Source: Johnsonella ignava ATCC 51276 (lineage in GTDB: Bacteria; Bacillota; Clostridia; Lachnospirales; Lachnospiraceae). From it: a stretch of 64,000 nucleotides of DNA. Below are positions 52,031 to 60,234 of this stretch, piece by piece; the first letter of the stretch is position 1, and the number at the start of each line of letters is the position of its first letter. The DNA is taken from assembly GCF_000235445.1 (NCBI RefSeq), contig NZ_JH378831.1, forward strand, positions 273,563 through 337,562. Reading direction: 5' to 3'. The notes beneath the pieces were generated by a model, which was not told the DNA's origin, ran no database searches, and saw only the letters and a list, made by a program, of their open reading frames with translations. Both the position numbers and the translations under genes were made by a program.

Positions 52031-52795
52031 ATGCATAAAAAACTATTGTTTATATCAACACTGACAGCAGCCTTATCATGCTTTTTTTTTACGGCACAAG
52101 CCGGTTCATGGCAAAGCGACGGCAGAGGCTGGTGGTATCGCAATGATAACGGCAGCAGTTTAAAAAGTTCATGGATTAAGGATAAGGATTTATGGTATTA
52201 TCTTGATTCTGAAGGCTATATGAAAACCGGCTGGCTGCTTGACGGTTCAACATGGTATTACCTTGAAAAAGACGGCAGTATGTGCACTACGGTATTAAAA
52301 CCGGATGATGTCAACCATGGAGTTACCTACTATTTTAATTCATCAGGTGCATGCACAAATCCGTATGACAGCTATAAAGATACCACCCGCAAAACAAAAA
52401 AGCTTTATTCAGGAAACCCGGGGCTTGGCATATACCATGAGGTTACTCTCACTTCAGTAGGTAAAGAAATTACAAATATATATATACGTAAATCAACATC
52501 ATTTTCAGCACTTCATGTAAATGCAAAGAGTAAAGCCGAACAATTATATGAACCGTATATAAGTACTTATAAGTCTATAAAAGGAGTATCTGTAGATATC
52601 TCATATGACAACAGTACGGTGATTGAAAACACTGAGATAGACTTTAATGTACTTGATCTTTCAAAAATCGATAAGGTACAGATAGCAAAACTTATCTATG
52701 GTGAAAGTTACAGTACAAGCGACCTTGCAAATATTACCGACGCTGAAACTGTTGAGCAGGTACTTCGTAAGGCAGGCTATAAGATAAAAGAATAA
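52031..52795 (+). CDS. Secreted protein with cell-wall-binding (choline-binding type) repeats
   Basis: 254 residues. Signal peptide ending near AQAG. Three to four aromatic repeats follow (SDGRGWWYRNDNGS, WIKDKDLWYYLDSEGYMKTGW, DGSTWYYLEKDGSM). Residues ~125-254 form a second domain (YHEVTLTSVGKEITNIYIRKS, later AETVEQVLRKAGY) that resembles DUF1307-like small secreted domains only loosely. AAGGAGG lies before the ATG. Same architecture as the divergent gene but a different C-terminal domain. Confidence 0.85.
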   Translation: MHKKLLFISTLTAALSCFFFTAQAGSWQSDGRGWWYRNDNGSSLKSSWIKDKDLWYYLDSEGYMKTGWLLDGSTWYYLEKDGSMCTTVLKPDDVNHGVTYYFNSSGACTNPYDSYKDTTRKTKKLYSGNPGLGIYHEVTLTSVGKEITNIYIRKSTSFSALHVNAKSKAEQLYEPYISTYKSIKGVSVDISYDNSTVIENTEIDFNVLDLSKIDKVQIAKLIYGESYSTSDLANITDAETVEQVLRKAGYKIKE

Positions 52796-53035
52796 ACCAC
52801 CCTTTCGGCAGCCGACATTATGTAGGCAAACCTGCTTATAGCGACTTGCCTGAGGAAGTGAGGCTGTTCATATTTTGTTTACAATCAGTTAAAAGTTCTT
52901 TTACACAATGAACAAACTCCTGTCATTTATGACATATATAATATCAGGCATAGATGAGAGATACGGAGGAGATAAAAATCTCAACTTCCGGTTATCTTGT
53001 CTGAAATAGCTTACAAGATTTTTTTCATAATACTC

Positions 53036-53062
53036 GAGCCGGCAGACCGAATCTGCCGGCTC
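53036..53062 (-). terminator. Stem-loop after ppk1
   Basis: GAGCCGGCAGA and TCTGCCGGCTC, a perfect 11-bp stem with a 5-nt loop, 24 bp past the ppk1 stop; an A-rich T-poor tail follows on the minus strand before TGAAAAAAAT. The 52796-53035 stretch shows no gene. Confidence 0.65.
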
Positions 53063-53085
53063 TCCTCCCGTTATGGGATAATTTA

Positions 53086-54786
53086 CTATGCTCCGCCCTC
53101 AAGCGGTGTAAACATCCTCTCATCCTTCATACCGTCTCTATGTTTCTTAACACGAATTTCTTCTTCAATACTCTCATTTATAAATATCTGCTGTGAATTA
53201 ACCCTTACTTTACCTCTTAAATCCTGCTTTTCATATGAACCGTCGGGCATGTAGATATATGCTTTTACATTGTCTTCAAGCTCGGTTTTTAAATAATGCT
53301 TAAGCTTTAATTTGAGTTCTTCATCAACAACAGGAAAGACTATCTCAATCCTTTTTTCAAGATTTCTTGTCATCCAGTCGGCACTCCCAAGATAATATTC
53401 TTCCTCTGTATCAAGATTAAAATAAAATATTCTTGCATGCTCCAAAAAATTTCCCACTATGGAGTGAACTCTTATATTACTGCTGAGACCTTCAATTCCT
53501 GCCCTTAAACAACATATTCCTCTTACTATAAGTTCAATCCTGACTCCTGCACATGAAGCGGCATATAGTGCCTTTATTATATCCCTGTCAGACAACGAAT
53601 TCATCTTTGCAATTATACAGGCATTATTCCCCTTTCTTGCTACGCTTTCCGCAAGCTTTATCTTATGAAGAAATTTATCCTTCATCCAAAGCGGTGCAAC
53701 TATAAGTTTATTCCATGAAAGAGGCTCAGAATATCCGCTAAGCATATTAAAAACCGCATTTGCATCCTCTCCATAATCACTGCGACATGTAAACATACCT
53801 AAATCAGTATATATTTTTGCAGTTGTATCATTATAGTTGCCTGTACCAAGATGAACATACCTCATAATGCCTTCATCCTCTTTTCTAAGAACAAGAGTTA
53901 TCTTAGAGTGAGTCTTTAACCCTACAAGTCCGTATATAACATGACATCCTGCCTGCTCAAGCTTCTTTGCCCAGAGTATATTATTTTCCTCATCAAATCT
54001 TGCCTTGAGCTCAACAAGCACCGTAACCTGTTTTCCGTTATCTGCAGCCTTGGCAAGTGCTGCAATAATAGGAGAATTGCCGCTTACTCTGTACAAGGTC
54101 TGTTTTATAGCAAGCACTTTAGGATCCTTTGCCGCCTCCTTGACAAAATCTATAACCGGTTCAAAACTCTGATAGGGATGGCTTAAAAGTACATCTCCTT
54201 TTTTTATATTTTCAAATATATTGTCATCATTTTCAAATCTTGGATTTGCTCTCGGTGTAAAAGCTTCAAGTTTATATTTTTCAAAACCGCAAAGTGCATA
54301 GACCTTCATAAGTACTGTAAGATCCAGTGGACCGTTTATTTTAAAAAGATCTTCATTGTCAATGTCAAGCTCATCTTTAAGTATTTTAAGCAGCCTTTTA
54401 TCCATACCCTCTTCTGCTTCAAGCCTTATAGCTTCACCCCACTGACGTTTTTTAAGCTGTTTTTTTATCTCTTCAAGAAGATCTGCTGCATCTTCTTCAT
54501 CAAGCTCAAACTCCGCATTTCTCATTATCCTGAAAGGATGCGCTGATATTATATTGTAATTTAAGAATAAATTATCTAAGTTTTTTTCAATAATCTCTTC
54601 AAGCAGAATTATAGTCTTTTTTATACCCGGCTTTTTTGCAGCATATTTTTCAGGTATCTCAACCACTCTGGGAAGTACTCCGGGTACCTGAACCACCGCA
54701 AAGTCAAGACCGTCTCCTGCATACCCTTTATAATTTACATTATGTGAATTTTTTTTACTTTGATTTTTTTTATTTATCCCTTTCAT
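53086..54786 (-). CDS. ppk1: Polyphosphate kinase 1, middle and C-terminal part (separate frame)
   Basis: 566 residues. After a Lys/Asn-rich lead (~1-25) the sequence picks up the PPK1 head domain (DFAVVQVPGVLPRVVEIP), then both catalytic C domains: KTHSKITLVLRK, YVHLGTGNYNDTTAKIYTD with the phosphorylated His, and RGICCLRAGI. PPK1 makes polyphosphate from ATP. The first ~205 residues of the enzyme are encoded by the upstream overlapping frame (54770-55408), shifted by one base. All known catalytic residues lie in this part. Its ATG has only a weak RBS (AGAGAAAA). Confidence 0.85.
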   Translation of the reverse strand: MKGINKKNQSKKNSHNVNYKGYAGDGLDFAVVQVPGVLPRVVEIPEKYAAKKPGIKKTIILLEEIIEKNLDNLFLNYNIISAHPFRIMRNAEFELDEEDAADLLEEIKKQLKKRQWGEAIRLEAEEGMDKRLLKILKDELDIDNEDLFKINGPLDLTVLMKVYALCGFEKYKLEAFTPRANPRFENDDNIFENIKKGDVLLSHPYQSFEPVIDFVKEAAKDPKVLAIKQTLYRVSGNSPIIAALAKAADNGKQVTVLVELKARFDEENNILWAKKLEQAGCHVIYGLVGLKTHSKITLVLRKEDEGIMRYVHLGTGNYNDTTAKIYTDLGMFTCRSDYGEDANAVFNMLSGYSEPLSWNKLIVAPLWMKDKFLHKIKLAESVARKGNNACIIAKMNSLSDRDIIKALYAASCAGVRIELIVRGICCLRAGIEGLSSNIRVHSIVGNFLEHARIFYFNLDTEEEYYLGSADWMTRNLEKRIEIVFPVVDEELKLKLKHYLKTELEDNVKAYIYMPDGSYEKQDLRGKVRVNSQQIFINESIEEEIRVKKHRDGMKDERMFTPLEGGA

Positions 54787-55408
54787 CAGAATAATTTTCT
54801 CTATTTACATTCTCTTTCTGTGCCTTGTCAATATTTGCAAATCCTACAAAAGGCTTTACATCCTCCCTCCTTTTTACAAGAGCTGCGATATTCAGTGTCT
54901 TATTTCTTATAAGCGGAAAGGGTCTTGAAGAATCTACCGCCATAGGAGTAAGCACCGGATAAACATTGTCTGCAAAATACTTGTCTATAAACTGAGCTTC
55001 ATTTTCATCAAGCTCCTCATAATTTTCAATTATCCTAAGCCCTGCCTTTTCAAGCCTCGGAAGAAGTGAACGCTTATAGGTAGAATACTGCATATCAACA
55101 AATTCATGAGTTGCATCTGCTATGCTTGAAAGCTGTTTTTCAGGAGTCATGCCTGATATATCAGGCTTCATATAACCTGCATGCAGCATATCCTTTAATG
55201 ATGCAACCCTTACCATATAGAATTCATCCAGATTTGAAGCGGTTATAGCAAGAAATTTAAGTCTTTCAAAAAGCTTTATCTCTTTATCTCTTGCCTCTCC
55301 AAGCACTCTTTTATTAAATTCAAGCCATGAAAGTTCCCTGTTTACATAATTTACTGATTTATTATCTGATTTATTTTCAGTCTTCTTATATGATTTTTTC
55401 TCAGCCAT
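54770..55408 (-). CDS. ppk1: Polyphosphate kinase 1, N-terminal part (separate frame)
   Basis: 212 residues: YVNRELSWLEFNKRVL and LKFLAITASNLDEFYMVRV are the PPK1 N domain; the head domain starts (DSSRPFPLIRNKTLNIAALV) and breaks off in a hydrophilic Lys/Asn/Glu stretch before TAA. The next frame resumes the same domain. The frames overlap by 17 bp (54770-54786) and would be joined by a +1 shift; A8 runs follow just downstream. Possible readings: frameshift mutation, sequence error in A-runs, recoding, or a two-chain enzyme. Confidence 0.8.
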   Translation of the reverse strand: MAEKKSYKKTENKSDNKSVNYVNRELSWLEFNKRVLGEARDKEIKLFERLKFLAITASNLDEFYMVRVASLKDMLHAGYMKPDISGMTPEKQLSSIADATHEFVDMQYSTYKRSLLPRLEKAGLRIIENYEELDENEAQFIDKYFADNVYPVLTPMAVDSSRPFPLIRNKTLNIAALVKRREDVKPFVGFANIDKAQKENVNRENYSDERDK

Positions 55409-55503
55409 TTGTATAATCCCTGTTTTTTGTCTATTTTATGATAGTCTTATAAATATCCTTTTTTTTTAAATGCGTCTGAAATTTCAGGTAAAAAACAAAC
55501 TTA

Positions 55504-57003
55504 TCAATATATCCTTTTTCTTTTAAGTATCGCCTGTATGCCGCATATCTCTTCAAAATACACCTTATTCGCCTCAAATGCAAGAATTTCAAATATCATA
55601 TCATCTGAAAATGCCGTAGATATAACAAGCTTTTCAGCTTCAACTTTAAACTTATAATCCTTTACCTGTTCTTTATAGGTTCTGCTTAAGGACTGGGCAA
55701 GCTTAAGTATTGCCATAAGCTTGGCAGCCTTTACATCTCTGTAATTAAGACTTTCTATACTGCCTGCCGCAACCTCCGCAATAAGAAGTCTTTCATCATG
55801 CGATATCCCTATAATTTCAGTGCTTTCAATTATATTTTTTGTGGCAGCGGGTGCATTCTTTATACTTATAAACCTGCCTACATTATGAAGTATACATGAA
55901 AGTCTGAGCAGCAGTCTGTCTCTATCATTTAATCCGTGTATTTTTTTCATGGCATCAAATATACCGACTGCGTTAACCTCAAGACATTCGCTGTCATTGC
56001 CGTCCGCCTTATAACGTTTTGCTATATTTCTCGAAATTGCAATTATATCGCCTGAAAAATCATGCATTGTCTTGATTATTCTGGAATCCTTTGTATATTC
56101 GGCTGCTATTCCGTCTATAAGCTGTATTCCGGGCAACCATATATCAGATATATCAAGCTTTTCTATTATACGCCTGTAAATTATAATACTCGGCAGTATT
56201 ATACTTGAAAACCTATGATTTATTTCAAATTTTTCTTCAATATCATCAGCTTCAAGTTTTATTACATTTTCATAAAATTCAATAAAATTATCACGCTTTA
56301 TAATTTTATTATTATAAAGTCCAGCCTTTCTAAAAAGATAAAGTATAGGATCGCCTATACATATGCAGGTTTTTATATCCTTGTTTTTTACAAAAAGCTT
56401 CCTGTATATCTCAAGATCATAATCAACCATCTTAGATATATTTTCAATAAGTTTATCTCTGCCTGCACTGCTTGCAGCAGTCATCTCATGTATCCTCAGT
56501 GCCCCGAACAGAAAATTTTGTGAATTTATCATCTCGGATTTATTAAATAATGTAAGCTGCACACTTCCGAAACCAAGATCCGCAATCACGGCACCATGTT
56601 CTATTGAAGCATTAAAATTATCCTCAAATGAAGCCACCGCCTTATAATTTATAAGTCTTTGCTCGGAATTTGATATAATTTTTACATCAAGTCCGGTGCG
56701 TACTTTAATTCTGTCAAGTATTATCCTGCGGTTTTTTGCTTCTCTCATGGCTGAAGTGGCATATGCTCTATAAGCATCTACCTGATAACCTGACATTATA
56801 AAGGCAAAATCTCTTAAAACCGTACACATCTCTTCTATAAGATCATAATTTATTTTGCCTGTATTATATGTATCTTTTCCAAGTGCTATTATATGTCTTA
56901 TATAATCAATACGCCTTATACCTATGGTTTTGCCTATCTCATAAATACCGAGTTCAAGTTCAAATGAACCTACATCTATTGCAGCAAATCTTTTAATTGC
57001 CAT
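55504..57003 (-). CDS. ppx: Exopolyphosphatase / guanosine pentaphosphatase family protein
   Basis: 499 residues. The ASKHA-type N-terminal half has the phosphate loop FAAIDVGSFELELGIYE, the catalytic-Glu region ISNSEQRLINYKAV and DLGFGSVQLTLF. The C-terminal half is an HD-type helical domain (SCILHNVGRFISI). It would remove terminal phosphate from polyphosphate, opposing PPK1 encoded 95 bp downstream. GAGGGG precedes the ATG. TATCCTG/CAGGATA inverted arms lie upstream at about 57053-57097. Confidence 0.9.
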   Translation of the reverse strand: MAIKRFAAIDVGSFELELGIYEIGKTIGIRRIDYIRHIIALGKDTYNTGKINYDLIEEMCTVLRDFAFIMSGYQVDAYRAYATSAMREAKNRRIILDRIKVRTGLDVKIISNSEQRLINYKAVASFEDNFNASIEHGAVIADLGFGSVQLTLFNKSEMINSQNFLFGALRIHEMTAASSAGRDKLIENISKMVDYDLEIYRKLFVKNKDIKTCICIGDPILYLFRKAGLYNNKIIKRDNFIEFYENVIKLEADDIEEKFEINHRFSSIILPSIIIYRRIIEKLDISDIWLPGIQLIDGIAAEYTKDSRIIKTMHDFSGDIIAISRNIAKRYKADGNDSECLEVNAVGIFDAMKKIHGLNDRDRLLLRLSCILHNVGRFISIKNAPAATKNIIESTEIIGISHDERLLIAEVAAGSIESLNYRDVKAAKLMAILKLAQSLSRTYKEQVKDYKFKVEAEKLVISTAFSDDMIFEILAFEANKVYFEEICGIQAILKRKRIY

Positions 57004-57112
57004 ATTCCCCTCGTATTATAAAGTAGTATAATATTCGCTAATTAACTGGACTGTATCCTGCTATAAATGCTGATAAAATCATAATTTAGAACAGGATAAT
57101 TAATTAAACACC

Positions 57113-57385
57113 TTAATCTTCTCCAAATATAAAAGCCTGTCTTTTTCTGGACATAAGCATAATATGAGAAAAAAGTTCCTCTATTTCCTGCCTGTCTGAA
57201 TTATCATCAGCGAGACTGCATAAAATCTTCAATTTCTCTTTTTCCCTAACCGGGTCATATATAGGCATGTTATTTTTCTTTTTATATTCGCCTATTTCAT
57301 CACAAAGACTCATCCTTTTTTTATAAAGCCTCACGATCTCATTATCTACATCATCAACTGATTTTCTGATTTCCTGTAAATTCAT
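57113..57385 (-). CDS. Chorismate mutase, AroQ class
   Basis: 90 residues, all-helical monofunctional chorismate mutase that turns chorismate into prephenate for Phe and Tyr. LQEIRKSVDDVDNEIVRLYKKRM and CDEIGEYKKKNNMPIYDPVRE give the conserved Arg, Lys and DPxRE of the AroQ active site. No other aromatic pathway gene is nearby. Weak RBS (AAGAAG). Confidence 0.9.
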   Translation of the reverse strand: MNLQEIRKSVDDVDNEIVRLYKKRMSLCDEIGEYKKKNNMPIYDPVREKEKLKILCSLADDNSDRQEIEELFSHIMLMSRKRQAFIFGED

Positions 57386-57439
57386 ATATCTTCTTAAATG
57401 TTTTGTAATATATTAAAAATAAATCTAATTTGAAACTTT

Positions 57440-58189
57440 TTATATAATAAAGTCCCGGTTTTCCATAGTGCTTAGCATTCCTGCAATTTTAGCTCTTGTA
57501 TAATTACCCAATTTTTTTTGCACCTCTTTATCAAGTTCATCTATATAAATAGGTTCTCCATATTCCATAATTACACTTGAGGGATGTACAAACGGAATAT
57601 GTTTTTCAAAAATATCGGCAGTACCCTTTATGGCAACAGGCACTATAGGGCAACCTCCCTTTTCTGCTATCTTAAATGCCCCTTCTTTGAATTCATCCAT
57701 ATCAAATTCCGTTTCACCCCTGACTCTTGTTCCTTCAGGGCAAATCCAGACTGATGTTCCGGTTTTTATATTTTTTATACCTGCCAGTATAGTTTTTACA
57801 CTTTTTTTCATATCAGTCCTATCTAAAAAACGGCATCTCAATAAAAACATCCATTCTCTTAAAAGAGGTATATTCCCTAGCTCAGCCTTTGCTATAAAGC
57901 CCAGTCTTTTATGGGTATATGCATATGCCATAGCTATATCAAAATAGCTCCTGTGATTGCTTACAAAAAGTACAGTTCCCTCCTTAGGTATATTCTGTGT
58001 TCCGCTGACATATATACTGGAGCCTGTGGCTGCAAGTATAAGTTTTACAACTTCTGAAATAATAAACTGTGCAATATCACTTGCAAGACCTTTATTTATA
58101 AATCTGAGCAGCAATAAAAATACCATTACCGGTATTGAAATTATAAAAAAAACCACTAAAACTGAAGACACTAAGATTAATCTTATCAT
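57440..58189 (-). CDS. plsC: 1-acyl-sn-glycerol-3-phosphate acyltransferase
   Basis: 249 residues from ATG 58189, which has AAAGGTGG just upstream; the frame extends 34 residues further with no homology. N-terminal membrane segments (~1-40), then the catalytic NHRSYFD (NHX4D), the FLDRTD stretch, the phosphate-binding PEGTR, and IVPVAIKG. Adds the second acyl chain in phosphatidic acid synthesis at the cytoplasmic membrane. It lies upstream of the chorismate mutase gene, and downstream of cls, both lipid genes. Confidence 0.92.
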   Translation of the reverse strand: MIRLILVSSVLVVFFIISIPVMVFLLLLRFINKGLASDIAQFIISEVVKLILAATGSSIYVSGTQNIPKEGTVLFVSNHRSYFDIAMAYAYTHKRLGFIAKAELGNIPLLREWMFLLRCRFLDRTDMKKSVKTILAGIKNIKTGTSVWICPEGTRVRGETEFDMDEFKEGAFKIAEKGGCPIVPVAIKGTADIFEKHIPFVHPSSVIMEYGEPIYIDELDKEVQKKLGNYTRAKIAGMLSTMENRDFII

Positions 58190-58336
58190 AATCCACCTTT
58201 TATTAATTATATTTATATAAACTCTGATTAAGTGTTTAGCAAATGCAAATGGCAGGTATTTTGCACCATTTCTATACAATTTTAGACACATCCATATACA
58301 GCTGTTTCAAATAAGTGATGATTTAATCATTATTTT

Positions 58337-59899
58337 CTAGAGCAGAGGACTTAGAAGTCGGCTGAATTGTTCTTTAAATCTTCTTATAAAACCTCTCTTT
58401 TCAAATATTTCAACTGTAAGCTCTTTTGAAAGTGAAATATCATTTATAAAATCATTTTCAAGTTTTTCTGTTGTTTCCTCATCATATATTGTGGCATTTA
58501 CCTCAAAATTCAATTCAAAGCTTCTTATATCCATATTTGCAGTGCCTACACATGCACATTTTGAATCAACCATAACCGTCTTTGCATGAAGAAACCCGTT
58601 TTCATAAGTATAAACCTTTGCACCCTCATATAAAAGAGTACCTGCCCAACTTAAAGTTGCCCAGTATACAAATGGATGGTCAGGCTTACACGGTATCATA
58701 ATCCTTACATCAATTCCTGACCTTACTGCGACTATAAGAGCACTTAAAACCGCCTCATCAGGTATAAAATAAGGTGTTTGTATATATATATGATGTTTTG
58801 CTCCACCAAACAGTTCTATAAAATTATTCCTAACCTGCTTTGTTGAGGAATCGGGACCACTTGCTATTATCTGTACACAGCATATTTCATGACTGCGTTT
58901 TTTTAAATTATTTATAAATTCATCATACATGTCATTTATATTATATTTAGGATCTGCAAATAAGTTTTCCTTTACAGAATAGTTCCAGTCAAGTGCAAAC
59001 CGCACTTCAAGACTAAGAACACTCTCTCCTGTAAGCCTTAAATGTGTATCCCGCCAGTTTCCGAATCTCGGATCAGCCCCTATATACTCTTTGCCTATAT
59101 TAAAACCGCCTATATATCCTATATAATCATCAATTACCACTATTTTTCTGTGATTTCTGTAATTCATTCTGGGATTAATCCAGCCAAGCATTGCCGGAAA
59201 AAAAATCCCTACCTTTATTCCCTCGGATTTAAGCTGCTCCCATTTATATTTAGGCATAAATCTGACTCCCATACCATCACCAAGTATTCTGACCTCAACA
59301 CCTTGTCTGGCTTTTAATATAAGCTCCTTTGAAAGAGCATCAAATAAATAATCATTTTTTATTATATAATACTCAATATGTATGTATCTTTTTGCACTCC
59401 TTATATCGGATATAAGATTTTTAAACTTATCTCTGCCATTATTAAATATAGCGATTTTATTGTAAACCGTAAACATCGAGGCACCCGAATTCAGGTTATA
59501 TCTTATAAGCTTTATATAATTATATATATATAGGCTTTCCATACCCTTTGTTCTTTCAGCAAAAAATCTCTCCTGCCTGGCAACTGAATAATGCAGCGTA
59601 TCTTCCATTTCTTTTACTTTAAACATCTTTGACTTTCTATAATCCTGCCCCAGTATAAAGTATATAAATATTCCAAATACAGGTATAAAATAAAGCACAA
59701 GAAGCCATGTCCAGACAGTTTTAGGATCTCGCCTTTGAAAAAATACAATCATTATTGAAAGCATTATATTTATAATAATTATATTTCCTATTATAAGTTT
59801 CCATACATCAACCAGAGATTCAAATTCAAATAATAAAATCATACCCCTCCTGATATACCGGCTTACTATGCCTTTCTTTATTCGGGCATAATTTGCCAT
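58337..59899 (-). CDS. cls: Cardiolipin synthase
   Basis: 520 residues. Two N-terminal membrane segments (~30-80, with RRDPKTVWTWLLVLYFIP typical of Cls), then two phospholipase D motifs: NYRNHRKIVVIDD...GGFNIG and FLHAKTVMVD...GTANMD. It joins two phosphatidylglycerols into cardiolipin. AGGA near the ATG. Single gene between clpB and plsC; the 59900-60145 stretch upstream holds no gene. Confidence 0.95.
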   Translation of the reverse strand: MANYARIKKGIVSRYIRRGMILLFEFESLVDVWKLIIGNIIIINIMLSIMIVFFQRRDPKTVWTWLLVLYFIPVFGIFIYFILGQDYRKSKMFKVKEMEDTLHYSVARQERFFAERTKGMESLYIYNYIKLIRYNLNSGASMFTVYNKIAIFNNGRDKFKNLISDIRSAKRYIHIEYYIIKNDYLFDALSKELILKARQGVEVRILGDGMGVRFMPKYKWEQLKSEGIKVGIFFPAMLGWINPRMNYRNHRKIVVIDDYIGYIGGFNIGKEYIGADPRFGNWRDTHLRLTGESVLSLEVRFALDWNYSVKENLFADPKYNINDMYDEFINNLKKRSHEICCVQIIASGPDSSTKQVRNNFIELFGGAKHHIYIQTPYFIPDEAVLSALIVAVRSGIDVRIMIPCKPDHPFVYWATLSWAGTLLYEGAKVYTYENGFLHAKTVMVDSKCACVGTANMDIRSFELNFEVNATIYDEETTEKLENDFINDISLSKELTVEIFEKRGFIRRFKEQFSRLLSPLL

Positions 59900-60145
59900 A
59901 TATTATCCTATATTATCATCTCTTGTCCTATATCCCGTAATCCTTCGGCACTGATAGTATATCATTATTTGTTACTTTTGGCTACCTTAAACAATACCTC
60001 TAAAACCGCTTATATTGGGGTAAAATCTGAAATAATAAAAATATAATTATCTTATAAAGCAGTATACTGCCAAGAATTCCATGCATCATAAAATGTAATA
60101 AATAAAATACATATATACCCTGATAATAATTTTAAAAAGTAAAAT

Positions 60146-60189
60146 AACCTCCGGACTGAATATATCTATATTACATCAGTCCGGAGGTT
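60146..60189 (-). terminator. Terminator of clpB
   Basis: AACCTCCGGACTGA (60146-60159) and TCAGTCCGGAGGTT (60176-60189): perfect 14-bp stem with a 16-nt loop, followed on the minus strand by ATTTTACTTTTT. It lies 45 bp past the clpB stop. Confidence 0.85.
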
Positions 60190-60234
60190 GATACAAACTT
60201 TATTATACTTCATCTTATAATATTATTTGTTAAA

